A stretch of DNA of 64,000 nt from Coix lacryma-jobi var. lacryma-jobi (taxonomy: Eukaryota > Streptophyta > Magnoliopsida > Poales > Poaceae): positions 168,794,302 to 168,858,301 of the forward strand of contig CM019823.1 in the NCBI GenBank assembly GCA_009763385.1, written 5' to 3'. Each line of letters begins with the position of its first letter. The first letter of the stretch is position 1. Below, piece by piece: positions 23,801-34,200 of the stretch. Both the position numbers and the translations under genes were made by a program. Below the pieces are notes generated by a model. The model searched no databases. It saw only the letters and a program-made list of their open reading frames with translations, and was not told where the DNA came from.

Positions 23801-25165
23801 CGGGTCGCTGTCGGGGCAGCTCGAGGCGGAGGAGGATCTGCCCGACATCGAGCTCGACCGACCGATATGGCCGTTCCCGTCCCATGAGCCCGCCCTTGCC
23901 GTGGTTCCCATCGAGCAGCCGGCCCAGCGGGGGGCCCGCGCGAGGTGCGGTCCATCTTCCGGGAGGTGGCCGTGCTTATGGCGGAGGCGGAGCGGTCCTG
24001 CTCCGAGGAGGCGGGCCGGTCCGCACAGGTGTCAGCCGCCCTCGAGCGGGCTGAGGCGGAGCTTCGAGATCTCCGCGCGGAGCTGAGCCGGAACGCCCAG
24101 ATGGCGAGCCGGCTTAACGAGGCGGAGGCGGAGGTCCGGGTGGCTCGAGGCGAGGTCGCCGATCCAAGGAGGAGGCCGCCGCCGTTCTCGAAGCGTCGAG
24201 GAAGGAGGCCGCGGACGCCGAAGCGAGGCCACCTCTGCCCGGGCTGAAGCCGAGGCGGCGAAGCAGGAGGCTGCTGACGCCCGTGGCGAGGCCGCCGCCG
24301 CCCGAACCGCAGCGGAGGCGGCAAGAAAAGAGGCCGAAGACGCCGTGAGTGGTGCCGCCACCGCCCGAGCTGCCGAGGGGGCGGCGCGGCAGGAGGTGAT
24401 CCGCAAGGATCTGGCCCTGGTGGAGGGCGGCCGGCTGATCGAGGACCTTAGGTCCGAGAAGCTCCTCACGCTGGCCGAGAAGCGCAGGCTGGAGCAGCGT
24501 GCTGAGGGCCTGACCAGCGACCTCGCCGCACTGGGGCAACACTGCGACGGTGAGGCTTACACCTTGTTCTTGTTTGGGTCTCGAAGTTTTTGTTACGCCG
24601 CCGTCTCACTCTTCCTTGTTTGTTGCGCAGGGGTCGAGAAGACGGTGAGGAGCTCCGCGGAACGAACCAGGCTCTCTTGGACCAACTCCAAGATGAGACG
24701 ATGGTGGCGGAGCGGGCTCGCTCCTCTCTCGACCGGCTCGGCCCCATGTGGGGTGCTCCTCCTGTGACCGCGGCAGAAGGTGCAGTGGCTCGGGGCGATG
24801 CCTTGGTCGACGCCTTGTGCTTCTTCGACGCAGCCGCGCGGGACCGTGTCCGGCAAGCTCTCCATCACGGCGTCAAGCAGACACTCGCGGTTGTTCGCTC
24901 CGGTTTCCGCTTCCCGGTCCACGTTGTCGCGAATGGCTTCATCGAGATCGAGGGGAAGGATGAGGAGTGGAACAACCGCCGTGTCGACAAAATTTTGGAG
25001 AAGATGGAGAGGCCGGGGACGTCGCTCGCGAAGATCTTCGAGGAGGACGTGCTGCCTCCTGACGCCAGCAGCGGTGTCGGGAGCCCTCCTCCTTCGAGCT
25101 CGGGCGTCGAGGTCGAGCCTGCCATCGTGGACCTCGGGGAGGAGTACCGCACCGACGAGGACTGA
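20861..25165 (+). pseudogene. Element 3 antisense gene, five putative exons, coiled-coil protein
   Basis: This gene is transcribed opposite to pol. Exon 1 carries GYVVSFTRYHRMGLGVPPSR FLR-like sequence, the signature of the plant 'putative gypsy-type transposon' family (Transposase_28), then HWFYLRNEGG near 21440. Putative introns with GT/AG ends are 21837-21943, 22984-23065, 23243-23318 and 24550-24630. The middle exons are rich in Arg, Pro and Ser. The segment 23945-24520 is a strong Ala/Glu/Arg coiled coil. The last exon holds FRFPVHVVANGF and ends EEYRTDED. Exon 1 has at least two frameshifts (near 21050 and 21150), so this copy is probably broken. The function is unknown. It ends 79 bp from the end of pol on the other strand. 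Splice sites are read by eye. Confidence 0.68.
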
Positions 25166-25244
25166 GGCCGTGCAAAGATGCGAAGCAACATGAATGACAT
25201 GCACAGTTTGTTCATTCATTTTGAAAGGTTGTTTCAAAGTGATT

Positions 25245-27148
25245 TCAAAGAACGAAGGTCTCTGCGAGGCCTTTAAGGTAGAAGCGACGTAAGGCTGAGG
25301 ATACGTTCCCGCGTTCGCCAGGACCCCGCCTTGGTCGCGTAGAGCTTGTATCGTGCCTGGCTTGAGTACTTTGGCCACGGTGTAGGGCCTGCCCCCCCAA
25401 CCGACCCACCCCCACCGACCACCCAACTAAAACCAAACAAGTCAAATAAGGAGGGCTCGAGGCCTTAAGGGGAAGCGACGTAGCTGAGATTTTTTTTTTG
25501 GGTTGAAGGGGGGGGGCGCGGGGGAGGCGGGTTTGGGCGGAGGGGTGAGCTTATGGCGCCCTCGATTATCTTGCAGCCGTCGAAGCACGAGGTCCCCCAC
25601 CGCCAGGTCCCTTTTGCGCACGTGCTTGTCGTGGTAGCATCGAAGTGTTTGCTGGTAGCGTGCAGAGTTGATGAGCGCCACGTCTCGGGCCTCCTCGAGC
25701 TGGTCCTTGGCGTTGGCGAGCCTTTCGTCGCTGGTTTGCTCGTTGTAGGCTCGAAGTCGAGGTGAGCCGTACTCGAGGTCCGTAGGTAAGACGGCCTCGG
25801 CGCCGTAGGTTAGGAAAAACGGAGTGAACCGGTGGCTCGACTCGGCGTAGTCCTGAGGCCCCACAGCACCGAGGGGAGTTCTGTAGCCCACCCCTTTCCG
25901 AAATTCTTGAGGGTCTTGAACAGCCTCGGCTTCAGCCCATGGAGTATCATGCCGTTGGCGCGCTCGCTCCCTGCCCGTTGCATTGGGGGTATGCGACCGA
26001 GGCCCAGGTTACGCGAATGTTGTTGTCATCGCAGAAGTTGGTGAACTTTTTGCCCGTGAATTGGGTGCCATTGTCGGTGATGATGACATTAGGCACCCCG
26101 AACCGGTACATGATGTTGGCGATGAACTCGACAGCCCTCTCGGAGGTGGGGTCTCCTATCGGCTTAGCCTCGATCCACTTGGTGAACTTGTCGACGGCCA
26201 CGAGCATGTGTGTGTACCCTCCACTTGTCCTTTTGAGGGGACCCACGAGGTCGAGCCCCCAAACGGCAAATGGCCAAGTGATTGGGATCATCTGCAGGGC
26301 GTGTGCGGGCTGGTGCGTTTGCTTGGCGTAGAATTGACACCCATGGCATGCTTGGACCAAACGCTTGGCATCCCCAATGGCGGTCGGCCAATAGAAGCCT
26401 TGTCGGAAGGCGTTGCCAACCAGGGCCCTCGGCGCTGCGTGGTGGCCGCAAGCCCCCGAGTGCATATCGTCGAGGAGCTTGCGCCCTTCCTCGAGTGGGA
26501 TGCAGCGTTGAAGGATCCAGTCGGACTTCGTCGGTATAGCTCCCGTTCGTCGCCGTAGATGACGTAGGTCTTGCCCTCGAGCGATGCGTCGGGCCTCCGT
26601 CTTGTCTTCTGGTAGCTCGCCTCGCGTCAGGTAGTCGAGTAGGGCGTCCGCCAGTCGAGGGGCCGTGATGACGAAGAGGCGTGTGCGTCGACCTGCATCG
26701 CCTCTGCGGACGTCGAGGGGTCCTTCTCGAGGGGTGGCGTTGAGAGTCGAGCCCCCGTGTCTTGCTCGAGGGGTGGCGTCGAGGGGCCAGCCCCGGGTCG
26801 ATTTCGACGGATGGCTCGAAGACGTCCCTCGAGAAGACGTTGGCGGTACCGTGCCGCGCGTGGACGCCAACTTTGCCAGCTCGTCTGCGGCCTCGTTTGT
26901 ATTTCGAGCTACGTGGTTGAGCTCGAGGCCGTAAAACTTGTCTTCCAGCTTGCGCACCTCCCGCAGTATGCCTCCATCTTGGGATCGATGCAGCTTGAAG
27001 CCTTCATAACCTGGTTGACGACGAGCTGCGAGTCTCCTCGGGCGTCGAGGCGTCGGACCCCGAGCTCGAGGGCGATGCGCAGCCCATTGACGAGGGCCTC
27101 GTACTCGGCGACGTTGTTGGAGGCGGGGAAGTGCAAGCGTAGCAGGTA
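25245..27148 (-). pseudogene. Element 3 pol, second RNase H to integrase, truncated by the gap
   Basis: From the gap leftward, the second RNase H has NNVAEYEALVNGLRIA near 27080-27125, with LELNHVARNTNEAADELAKL after it. Integrase follows, with a zinc-finger region (GACGHHAAPRALVG to ACHGCQFYAK, near 26320-26470), VWGLDLVGPLKR near 26260 and ITDNGTQF near 26070. The frame breaks near 25970, just before the third catalytic residue would be read. The C-terminal domain continues at 25442-25891 with FFLTYGAEAVLP. It is then split by a foreign low-complexity block (about 25389-25543) and resumes with PYTVAKVLKPGT, ending at the stop at 25245. It converges with the antisense gene. Confidence 0.82.
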
Positions 27149-27648
27149 NNNNNNNNNNNNNNNNNNNNNNNNNNNNNNNNNNNNNNNNNNNNNNNNNNNN
27201 NNNNNNNNNNNNNNNNNNNNNNNNNNNNNNNNNNNNNNNNNNNNNNNNNNNNNNNNNNNNNNNNNNNNNNNNNNNNNNNNNNNNNNNNNNNNNNNNNNNN
27301 NNNNNNNNNNNNNNNNNNNNNNNNNNNNNNNNNNNNNNNNNNNNNNNNNNNNNNNNNNNNNNNNNNNNNNNNNNNNNNNNNNNNNNNNNNNNNNNNNNNN
27401 NNNNNNNNNNNNNNNNNNNNNNNNNNNNNNNNNNNNNNNNNNNNNNNNNNNNNNNNNNNNNNNNNNNNNNNNNNNNNNNNNNNNNNNNNNNNNNNNNNNN
27501 NNNNNNNNNNNNNNNNNNNNNNNNNNNNNNNNNNNNNNNNNNNNNNNNNNNNNNNNNNNNNNNNNNNNNNNNNNNNNNNNNNNNNNNNNNNNNNNNNNNN
27601 NNNNNNNNNNNNNNNNNNNNNNNNNNNNNNNNNNNNNNNNNNNNNNNN
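27149..27648. other. Assembly gap, exactly 500 N
   Basis: All 500 bases are N. A round 500 is usually a placeholder of unknown true length. Element 3 enters it from the left and unrelated sequence leaves on the right. Frames running through it have no meaning. Confidence 0.99.
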
Positions 27649-28037
27649 CCACCTACAACATAGTAATGTCAACTCTACCATCTCCTTCCATAAGATTGAT
27701 TATGAAGATCTGGTAAAACCATCATCCAATGTTGCCCGCTGTGAAAACCAATGCCCCAAAATAAAACAGAACCCCTAATAGGGGTGACGAGTAGCTCCTC
27801 TCCATTTATAGGTAGGAGAAGAACACATCAGGCTGCCCTAATGCTAGAGGCGATTTCTAACGAAAACATTGTTGTGTGGGACTAGAATGACTAGAAATTA
27901 AAAAGCCATGGCACAAAGAAGAACTTCAAGGAAGAACCAATCCCTACTCATAGAAACATTGTTGTAAATTGAAGGGACACTCAAGCGATGTAAGATAACT
28001 CCAACATATTTATGACTTAAGAGGGATGGGTGAACGT
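27649..28037. other. Unassigned sequence between the gap and element 4
   Basis: 389 bp with no ORF of note and no recognised repeat. A short inverted word pair, CTCCTCTCC and AGGTAGGAG, flanks ATTTATAGG near 27797-27816. It does not resemble element 3 or the CACTA sequence on the far side of element 4. Confidence 0.5.
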
Positions 28038-29563
28038 TGAAAGGATCAAGATGCCAAGAGGGGGGGGGGGGGTGAATTGGGCTTTTCTAAAACTTCTTGC
28101 AATAAAAAACCTATCAAGCTCCAATTAACCCCCTAGTGCCTAGAAGTGAGAATGACAAGAATCAATAGCACAAAGACTATCGCTAAGCCAATTCTACTCT
28201 AGCATGGCAATTCAACTTATGGAAGAACAACAAGTAAGTGCGAAATTGAATTGCTCAATGTAAATGCGTAGTAAAGAGAGTAGAGATGACACGGCGATCT
28301 TTTTGCCGAGGTATCGAGGTGTCGGCACACCCCCCTAGTCCTCGTTGGAGCACCCCGCGCAAGGGTATCGCTCCCCCTTGATCCGCGCAAGGATCAAGTG
28401 CTCACTACGAGCTGATTCTTCGCCACTCCGGCCCGGTGAATCGCTCGCTACCGGTCACAACTTGGCTTGGGTCATCCACAATGCCTCCGGATGATCACCA
28501 AGCTCTCCGATCGCCACCAAGCCGTCTAGGTGATGCCGATCACTAGAGTAACAAGCAAGAACTCTCACTTGACCAACGCAAGGCTAATGAGATGGGTGGA
28601 TGCACACTTGCTACTCTCTACTCACTAATGAGGTGTTTGATCACTCAATTATCAAATCTCTCAACCTCACTAGGCCTCTTGCACTCACTTGGAATCACAA
28701 TGTGTTTGGCAACTTTTCAAATGAGCAAGAGTTACAGCATGAATGAGGGGAGGCATATTTATACCCCCCAACTCAAAACATGCACAAGGGGTAAGTCAGC
28801 CAGTTTACACACTGACCGGACGCACTGTCGGGGTGACCGAACGCGTCCGGTCAGTGCCCAACGGCTACATGGCGCACAGTCTGACAATGGTACGAAGCGT
28901 TGATCGGACGCTCTCGAGCGTCCGGTCACCACTGACCGGACGCGTCCGGTCATCATTTTTCCTCTCTAGAACCTCTCTGCATACGACCGGACTCACTCCC
29001 TGGTGCGTCCGGTCAGACACTGAAGAGCGTCCGGTCAGAGCCTGACCTGCTCCTCAGAAAACCCTACTGACCGGACGCTATGCCCAGCGTCCGATCACAA
29101 GGGTACCCCAGCGTCCGGTCGCAATTAGAAGTCCAAAACGACTTCGGTTTGCGACGCTCCCTTCACGAACTTTCTTCCTCATGATCTAGGGACCTTTTCT
29201 AAGCTACCTAGGCTTTGGTTAACAAGTGTGCATCACACCTAACTCAAAAGTCTCACCTAGGTCAAGCTACCCATTCAAACCCCTCTTTATAGTACGGCCA
29301 AAGGTAAAACAAAGACCTATGCTACTCTAAGTGTTCTTCAACACCAAATGACACTTAGAACTAGCCTATCACCGTCTTCATCGTCCATCCTTTGAAAACG
29401 AACGACGAATTCCATCAATAAGGGGGCATGAATACCATAGTGCCCCTCACGATCATCATTACCATGACCTAACTCAACTGTTTCTGCAAAACACACGTTA
29501 GTCATAGTAATTTTACCGTTGTCATCCAATCACCAAAATCCACTGGGGGCCTAGATGCTCACA
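28038..29563 (-). repeat. Element 4 3' LTR
   Basis: 1526 bp. On the minus strand it starts TGTGAGCATC and ends CCTTTCA. It contains a G homopolymer of about 12 near 28060 and an array of GACCGGACGC words (28816-29125). A minus-strand TATAAATA lies at 28756-28763, the likely promoter core. It differs from 39869-41393 mainly by one-base indels. Confidence 0.95.
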
Positions 29564-29580
29564 ATCTCCCCCTTTTTGGT
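29564..29580 (-). promoter_or_regulatory. Element 4 polypurine tract
   Basis: On the minus strand it reads CCAAAAAGGGGGAGATT next to TGTGAGC. This is a strong purine tract of the form usual in copia elements of this group. Confidence 0.88.
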
Positions 29581-30006
29581 GATTGATGACAACCTTAAGT
29601 ATGTTTGAAAGAGAGGTGAGGTTTTCAATCGCTTGATTCATATAAGCATGTGACAATAAGATCAAAAAAGGGGTTAGGCATGCTTATACGAACCAAGTCC
29701 ACATAAGTACTCAACATATAAGAATTAACACAAGTACTTATGAACAAGCTCATTTATTCGGAGTATAAAGTGCGGAAGCAAGTAAATGAGCTAAGCAAGT
29801 GACATTGTATAAGATAACGAGTGGAAAGCATGACATGTCACAACTGAAGCATAAAACGAGTGACATGAGTATATAATAAGTGTAGCATCACATGTCACAA
29901 CAAAAGACATATACATATAGTACGAGTGCCACAAGATAAACATGTATGCATATGAGTGCAAGATCACGCAAAAGAACCGAAACCCTCTCACAAGCTCCCC
30001 CTAAGT

Positions 30007-32682
30007 CTAACATACGCTCTCTCCCCCTTTGGCACCAAAGACCAAAACTAAGGGTCGGTAGGCGGGACGGGAGCAGACGAGCCGGGGCGACGAGGTGCGC
30101 GGAAGAGTCTCGAACTGAGCCAGGTAGGTCTCCTCGTCGGACGACGTACTGTGAGCTGACTGACCCTCTGACACTGGACGTGGAGGAGAAGCGGTCTGGG
30201 TCTGCTCAACTGTCTCTAGAGCGGCCTCTGGAGCTGGAAGCTCTGGCTCTGGAAGCACTGGCTGCTGAGGCTCTGTCTCTGGAAGCACTGCCTCTGTCGC
30301 TGCCACGGTCACTGTCACGGAAGGCTCTGGCGCTGAACTGACTGGAGGAGTCTGACTCTGAGTGACGGTGGCTCTGACGACGCTACTGAGGAGGGTAGGG
30401 TCATCGGTAGTACCAGTAGCTGGAGCTGGAGCTGAGGTCACCGGCAACTGAAACTCAGGAGGTTGTGGGTAGGCCGGTGAGCTCATTGAAGGAAGCCTCC
30501 AGACTCCTCGGTGTCACTAGGACAGACTCCGTCTGAGTAGGAGTGAAGCCTGACCGAAGCGGTGTGAACCCTGGGCAGCTGCCCTGGCTGAGGTGAGAAC
30601 CACTGCGGGTACTGCGGGAAAGGCGAGACCGTCGTCGAAGGAGCTGACGTGTAGACGAGGTCGACGGTCCGGGCTGCTGCAGGCTGAAACTGAGGCGGCT
30701 GGGGTAACTGTGGAATAGCTGCCATCCTCTCCATGAAGGCTAGAGTCTGTGTCTGAAGCTGAATCATCTGCCTCTGGAGAGCGTCCTGGCGCTCCTGTGC
30801 CTGAGCTGCTGCCACTGCTTGTGCCTCTGCCAGTCAGGCCTGCTCCTGTGCCTGTCGGCGCTGCTCCTCAGCCTGACGCTGAACCTCCTCGGAAAGGCGA
30901 GACTGCTGCTGCTCCATCCGAGAAAGGATGGCTAGGAGTGCTGGGTCGGAAGCCTGCCATACGCGAGGAGGAGGCCTCGGAGTCGTGAGCACCCTGTGGA
31001 CGCATCCTCAGAAGAGGAGCGTAGTCGTCGTCGGTGCTGTCGGGTGAGAACTCGTCGTCAGGGTCCTCGCCCTCTGCCTCAAGACCGGCAAGCTCAGCCT
31101 CTGCCAGCTGTCGAACTGCCTCGTCCTGCTCAGCCTCTGTCTCAGTAACCACTGGCCTCTGGTGCTGACCTCTGGGGCGAGTGTCTGGACGGTCCCCGGC
31201 AATCTGGCGAGTGTCGTAGACGGGGAACTCCGTCGGAGACTGGAGAAGCTCTGGAAGCAAGCCTGGAATAATCCTCCTCAATAGATAGCAAATGATGTGA
31301 GCATAGGGGAGCTGCCGGTGGACCTCTTGAAGCCCTCTGCAAGTGTGTCCTCCATCTCTGAAATGATGACATCCCAAATGTCAAACTCTAGCTGTGAGGA
31401 CCAAATGGTGAACGAGCCACAACTAAATCCTGGTCAAGCCCTCACGATAGCCAATCCGGGGCAGAAGTGTACGCCGCATGACTTCGTTCACGAGGCGGGC
31501 CGTCGGCGTCAAGTCACGAGGACGCCGGCTGGACCCCTCGCCGAACGGCTCCCGGAAACAAGCTCGAACCTGATCTGCTGACGGAATCTCTCCTGCGTGG
31601 GGTCGCCTGGGTGGCTCTGTCTCTCCGTAGCAAACTGTGTGCACTCTAGTCGGTATGCTGTCAAACCAAGGTACTTCTCTGGCACGTGAGCTGTAGAGCC
31701 TGTAGGACCTCCCCCTGAAAGCGAAAGTGGAGGAACCGGTGATCCGGGGAGATCCACAGGGACGCGTAAAACTGGCGAACCCAATCCTCAATGTAGAGAC
31801 CACCACGTCCAAGCAGATCAGCTAATCCAGGTAGATAGGGTAGGCATCGGACGGATGGCCTCACCAGCAACTGCAACGATCGTCCTCCAGCGGGCACACT
31901 CTGTGGGGTCGGATGTGGACGCCGCTGTTGACGTAGGCCCGGTAGAAATCCTCCTGGATCACCGTTGTAGAAGCCCTCTGCGGCCTGAGGGTGCCGGGCT
32001 GCTGGGAACCACTCCTCATACGGGTATCAGTCGAATGGCCTGCACCTGACGTGCTGTCGCCGCCCGCAGGTCCAAGTGCTCCACAGGTGGGGGTCCCTGT
32101 GGCCTCGGAGGGGGTCGACCACCCCGCCTCTGCCCCTCAGGTCGAGGAGACACTGAGTGCGAGAGCGGTGGGACCTGCGGAGTGGCTTGCTGAGCTGGCT
32201 GGCTGCTCCTCTGTCTGACCCTCTGCCTGGGTCTCTGTAGCTGAGCTGGGCTCTGGAGCTGAACCGCTGGCTGTAGCCACTGCGAGAGCTGAAGCTGCCC
32301 TCGGACGGGAACTGGAAGTCTGGAGGGAGAAGCTCAGCTGGGTCGTCGAGAGAGTACTCGTGATCCTGAATCCGGACGACGCCGCCCTCAGTCCGAAGCA
32401 GAGCCTGCACCTGCTGCTCTGTAAGAAGGTCGCGAATCCGCGTACCACTGCCCTGATTGGCCTGCTCAGAAGACTGGTCGTGAATCCGGAGACCGCGTGT
32501 GGAACCCCCCTGCTCGGCTCGCTCGGAGCTGCTCTGGCTGCTGCAAGTGCGATCTCTGAATCCCGATCGAGGCGCTTGCGTTTCTTGGAAATGAGTTTCT
32601 GAGGCCGCTTCCCCTTGTCACCAGAAGGTGGACGCGGGGGAGGAGGATCGGCCCCGGGACCTCCGCGACGTTCTTGCAGCGA
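30007..32682 (-). pseudogene. Element 4 post-pol gene, Transposase_32-like, frameshifted
   Basis: It lies downstream of pol on the same strand. A likely start is the ATG at 32680-32682 (MARCKN). A basic stretch with KKRKRLDRDSEIA follows. A globular part near 31600-31830 carries VRQFYASLWISPDHRFLHF and PRIGYREGL, which resembles the 'putative plant transposon protein' domain (Transposase_32). The region 30868-31377 has RQLPYAHIICYLLRRIIPG and then an acidic stretch. A Gln-rich helix (LQRQMIQLQTQTLAFMERM, near 30750) and a long Pro/Thr/Glu tail ending at 30007 follow. The parts lie in at least three frames. It occupies the place of the env-like ORF of SIRE elements, but I see no envelope features. 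The function is unknown. Confidence 0.6.
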
Positions 32683-32759
32683 GCCATTGCTACAAGAACA
32701 GAACCACTGCAACTGACTGAGAAGCGCTGCCACTGAAAACCACGTTCACTGACGAGACT

Positions 32760-33432
32760 CACTGCCACTGAGTACCACTGCCACTGACACAAGAGAGGCT
32801 GGACTGAACCTCAGAGGCTTGGCCTCGTTCCGTATCCGCGAGCTTGGCCCCGGATTTAGCGGTCACTGTGACACTGCTCACTGAAACGGTCCTGACTCGC
32901 TGCAACAGATAGATAGGGATATACATAAGCATATAAGCTAGAGAAAAGAAGCCTATCAGAAGAAAAGCACAAGGAAAGAGAGACAGAAGGCACGGCTTTG
33001 CTACCTGACACAACGCGACGAACGGACGAAGCGAGGAGAGCGGACCGACACGAGCGAGCACCACTACCTCTCGCCGGAAGAATGGGGAGGGGGTCTGCTG
33101 GCCGAGGGAGGACGCTGGAGAAGAGGAAGACTTGGTGGAGAGCTCCGGCGACGGGAGGAGGCCCGTGGACGTGGGCACGGCGAGCGGCGCTCGGTCGCGG
33201 CGATGGGGGGGCGGGCACGGGCACGGCGGGGGCGGTGCGGGTGCGGCGCGGCGGGGGCAAGCACGACGGCCGAGGAGGCTCGACGGTGCGGGCGCAGTGG
33301 ACGGGGTGGCGCGGGGGAGGTGGAGGTAGAAACGGCGGCCGGCGGCGCGGGGGTTAGGGCACGGGTGACGGGGGCGTGGACGGAGACGAAGACCAGAGTG
33401 GTGGTGGCCCACATGTTGGTTAGATAGGTTTA
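32760..33432. other. GC-rich spacer upstream of the post-pol gene
   Basis: It is GC-rich with overlapping frames on both strands rich in Pro, Ala and Arg. A minus frame has a hydrophobic run, LLSLFPCAFLLIGFF near 32940-32985, within otherwise low-complexity sequence. I do not call a gene. It could be the leader or an intron of the post-pol gene. Confidence 0.4.
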
Positions 33433-33445
33433 TTCCGCTCGATAA

Positions 33446-33712
33446 GTTGCGACCGGACGCACCGCAAGGCGACCGGACGCATGGAGCCCGAGCGTCCGGT
33501 CCAACACAGAGAGCTCCCGCAACGGGATTTGCTCGACCGGACGCGTCCGATCAGACATGACCGGACTCACCCAGCGTCCGGTCAACCGCTGGCAATGGAC
33601 CGGACGCACGATCAAATTCCTGACCGGACGCGCCGAAGATACTGTTCACTTGCGCACGCTCTGCACTGACCGGACGCACCGCGTGAGTCCGGTCGCTGCG
33701 TCCGGTCACAGG
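33446..33712. repeat. Internal array of GACCGGACGC / GCGTCCGGTC words
   Basis: More than eight copies of the decamer or its complement are packed into about 270 bp between pol and the post-pol gene. One block, 33535-33552, is one base from an 18-bp perfect palindrome. The same words fill part of both LTRs (28816-29125 and 40645-40960). Confidence 0.88.
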
Positions 33713-34200
33713 GAAAACCCTGTTTTGACTCGATTTTTTGCGCCGACTTCTCCCAACCAAGGTCCAACTCAAATAAGAAGCAAATAAACACAAGTTGGAA
33801 CCTAGAGGAGTGACCTCTCTCAAACCCTAAAAAAAATTTAAATATTTTGCCATAGGCTAAAGTAGTTTTCTAGATTTTATAGGCGATAAAACTCCAAGGA
33901 GACAACATGTGGCCACCAAAACTAGGGGTCTTAACCAATTGGAGCCTCAAATGCTCCCCCTAGCGGCGGACGAACACAGCGGTTGCTCAAAGCTTAACCG
34001 AAAAAGAACGACAAAGCAACAAACATGCATATGCAATGCAATACGGAACTTGAATCTAGGTTGCTTGTCAAGTTTGCTCATGGGTAAGCTTCTTCACACG
34101 CTTTTTAGGGCGGTTATCTTAACCACGTCTGACAAGCCTATGTGCATAGCGTAATTTAAACATGGCATATGATACAATGCAATGCAAAGACAACCCCCTT
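33713..34200. other. Spacer after element 4 pol
   Basis: No gene. It is AT-rich relative to its surroundings. It follows the pol stop at 34201 on the minus strand and may carry 3' processing or splice signals for the post-pol gene. Confidence 0.45.

Larger units (their letters stand above)
18185..27148 (-). mobile_element. Element 3: Tat-type Ty3/gypsy element with antisense gene, truncated by the N gap
   Basis: It starts with an LTR (18185-19416) inserted into the LINE remnant. Pol lies on the minus strand at 25245-27148, so the left LTR is the 3' LTR. Between pol and this LTR there is a multi-exon gene on the plus strand (20861-25165). The sequence runs into the N gap inside the second RNase H. 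Reverse transcriptase, protease, gag and the 5' LTR are therefore not seen. The candidate left target site is CTTTG (18180-18184); its partner is not in the window. LTR start TGTCGGTG and the purine tract GGGCTCGGGGGCTAC are familiar from grass retroelements. Confidence 0.85.

Noticed and set aside
22082..23911. Several long minus-strand ORFs opposite the element 3 antisense gene
   Set aside because: They are shadows of GC-rich exons. They lack motifs, and pol of the element ends at 25245, so no sense gene is expected here.
26757..27716. ORFs running through the N gap
   Set aside because: Most of their length is unknown bases. Only the part outside the gap on the minus strand (second RNase H) is real.
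32759..33412. Possible envelope protein with a membrane segment upstream of the post-pol gene
   Set aside because: There is one hydrophobic run in a GC-rich low-complexity frame, competing with equally long frames. No signal peptide or other envelope feature is visible.
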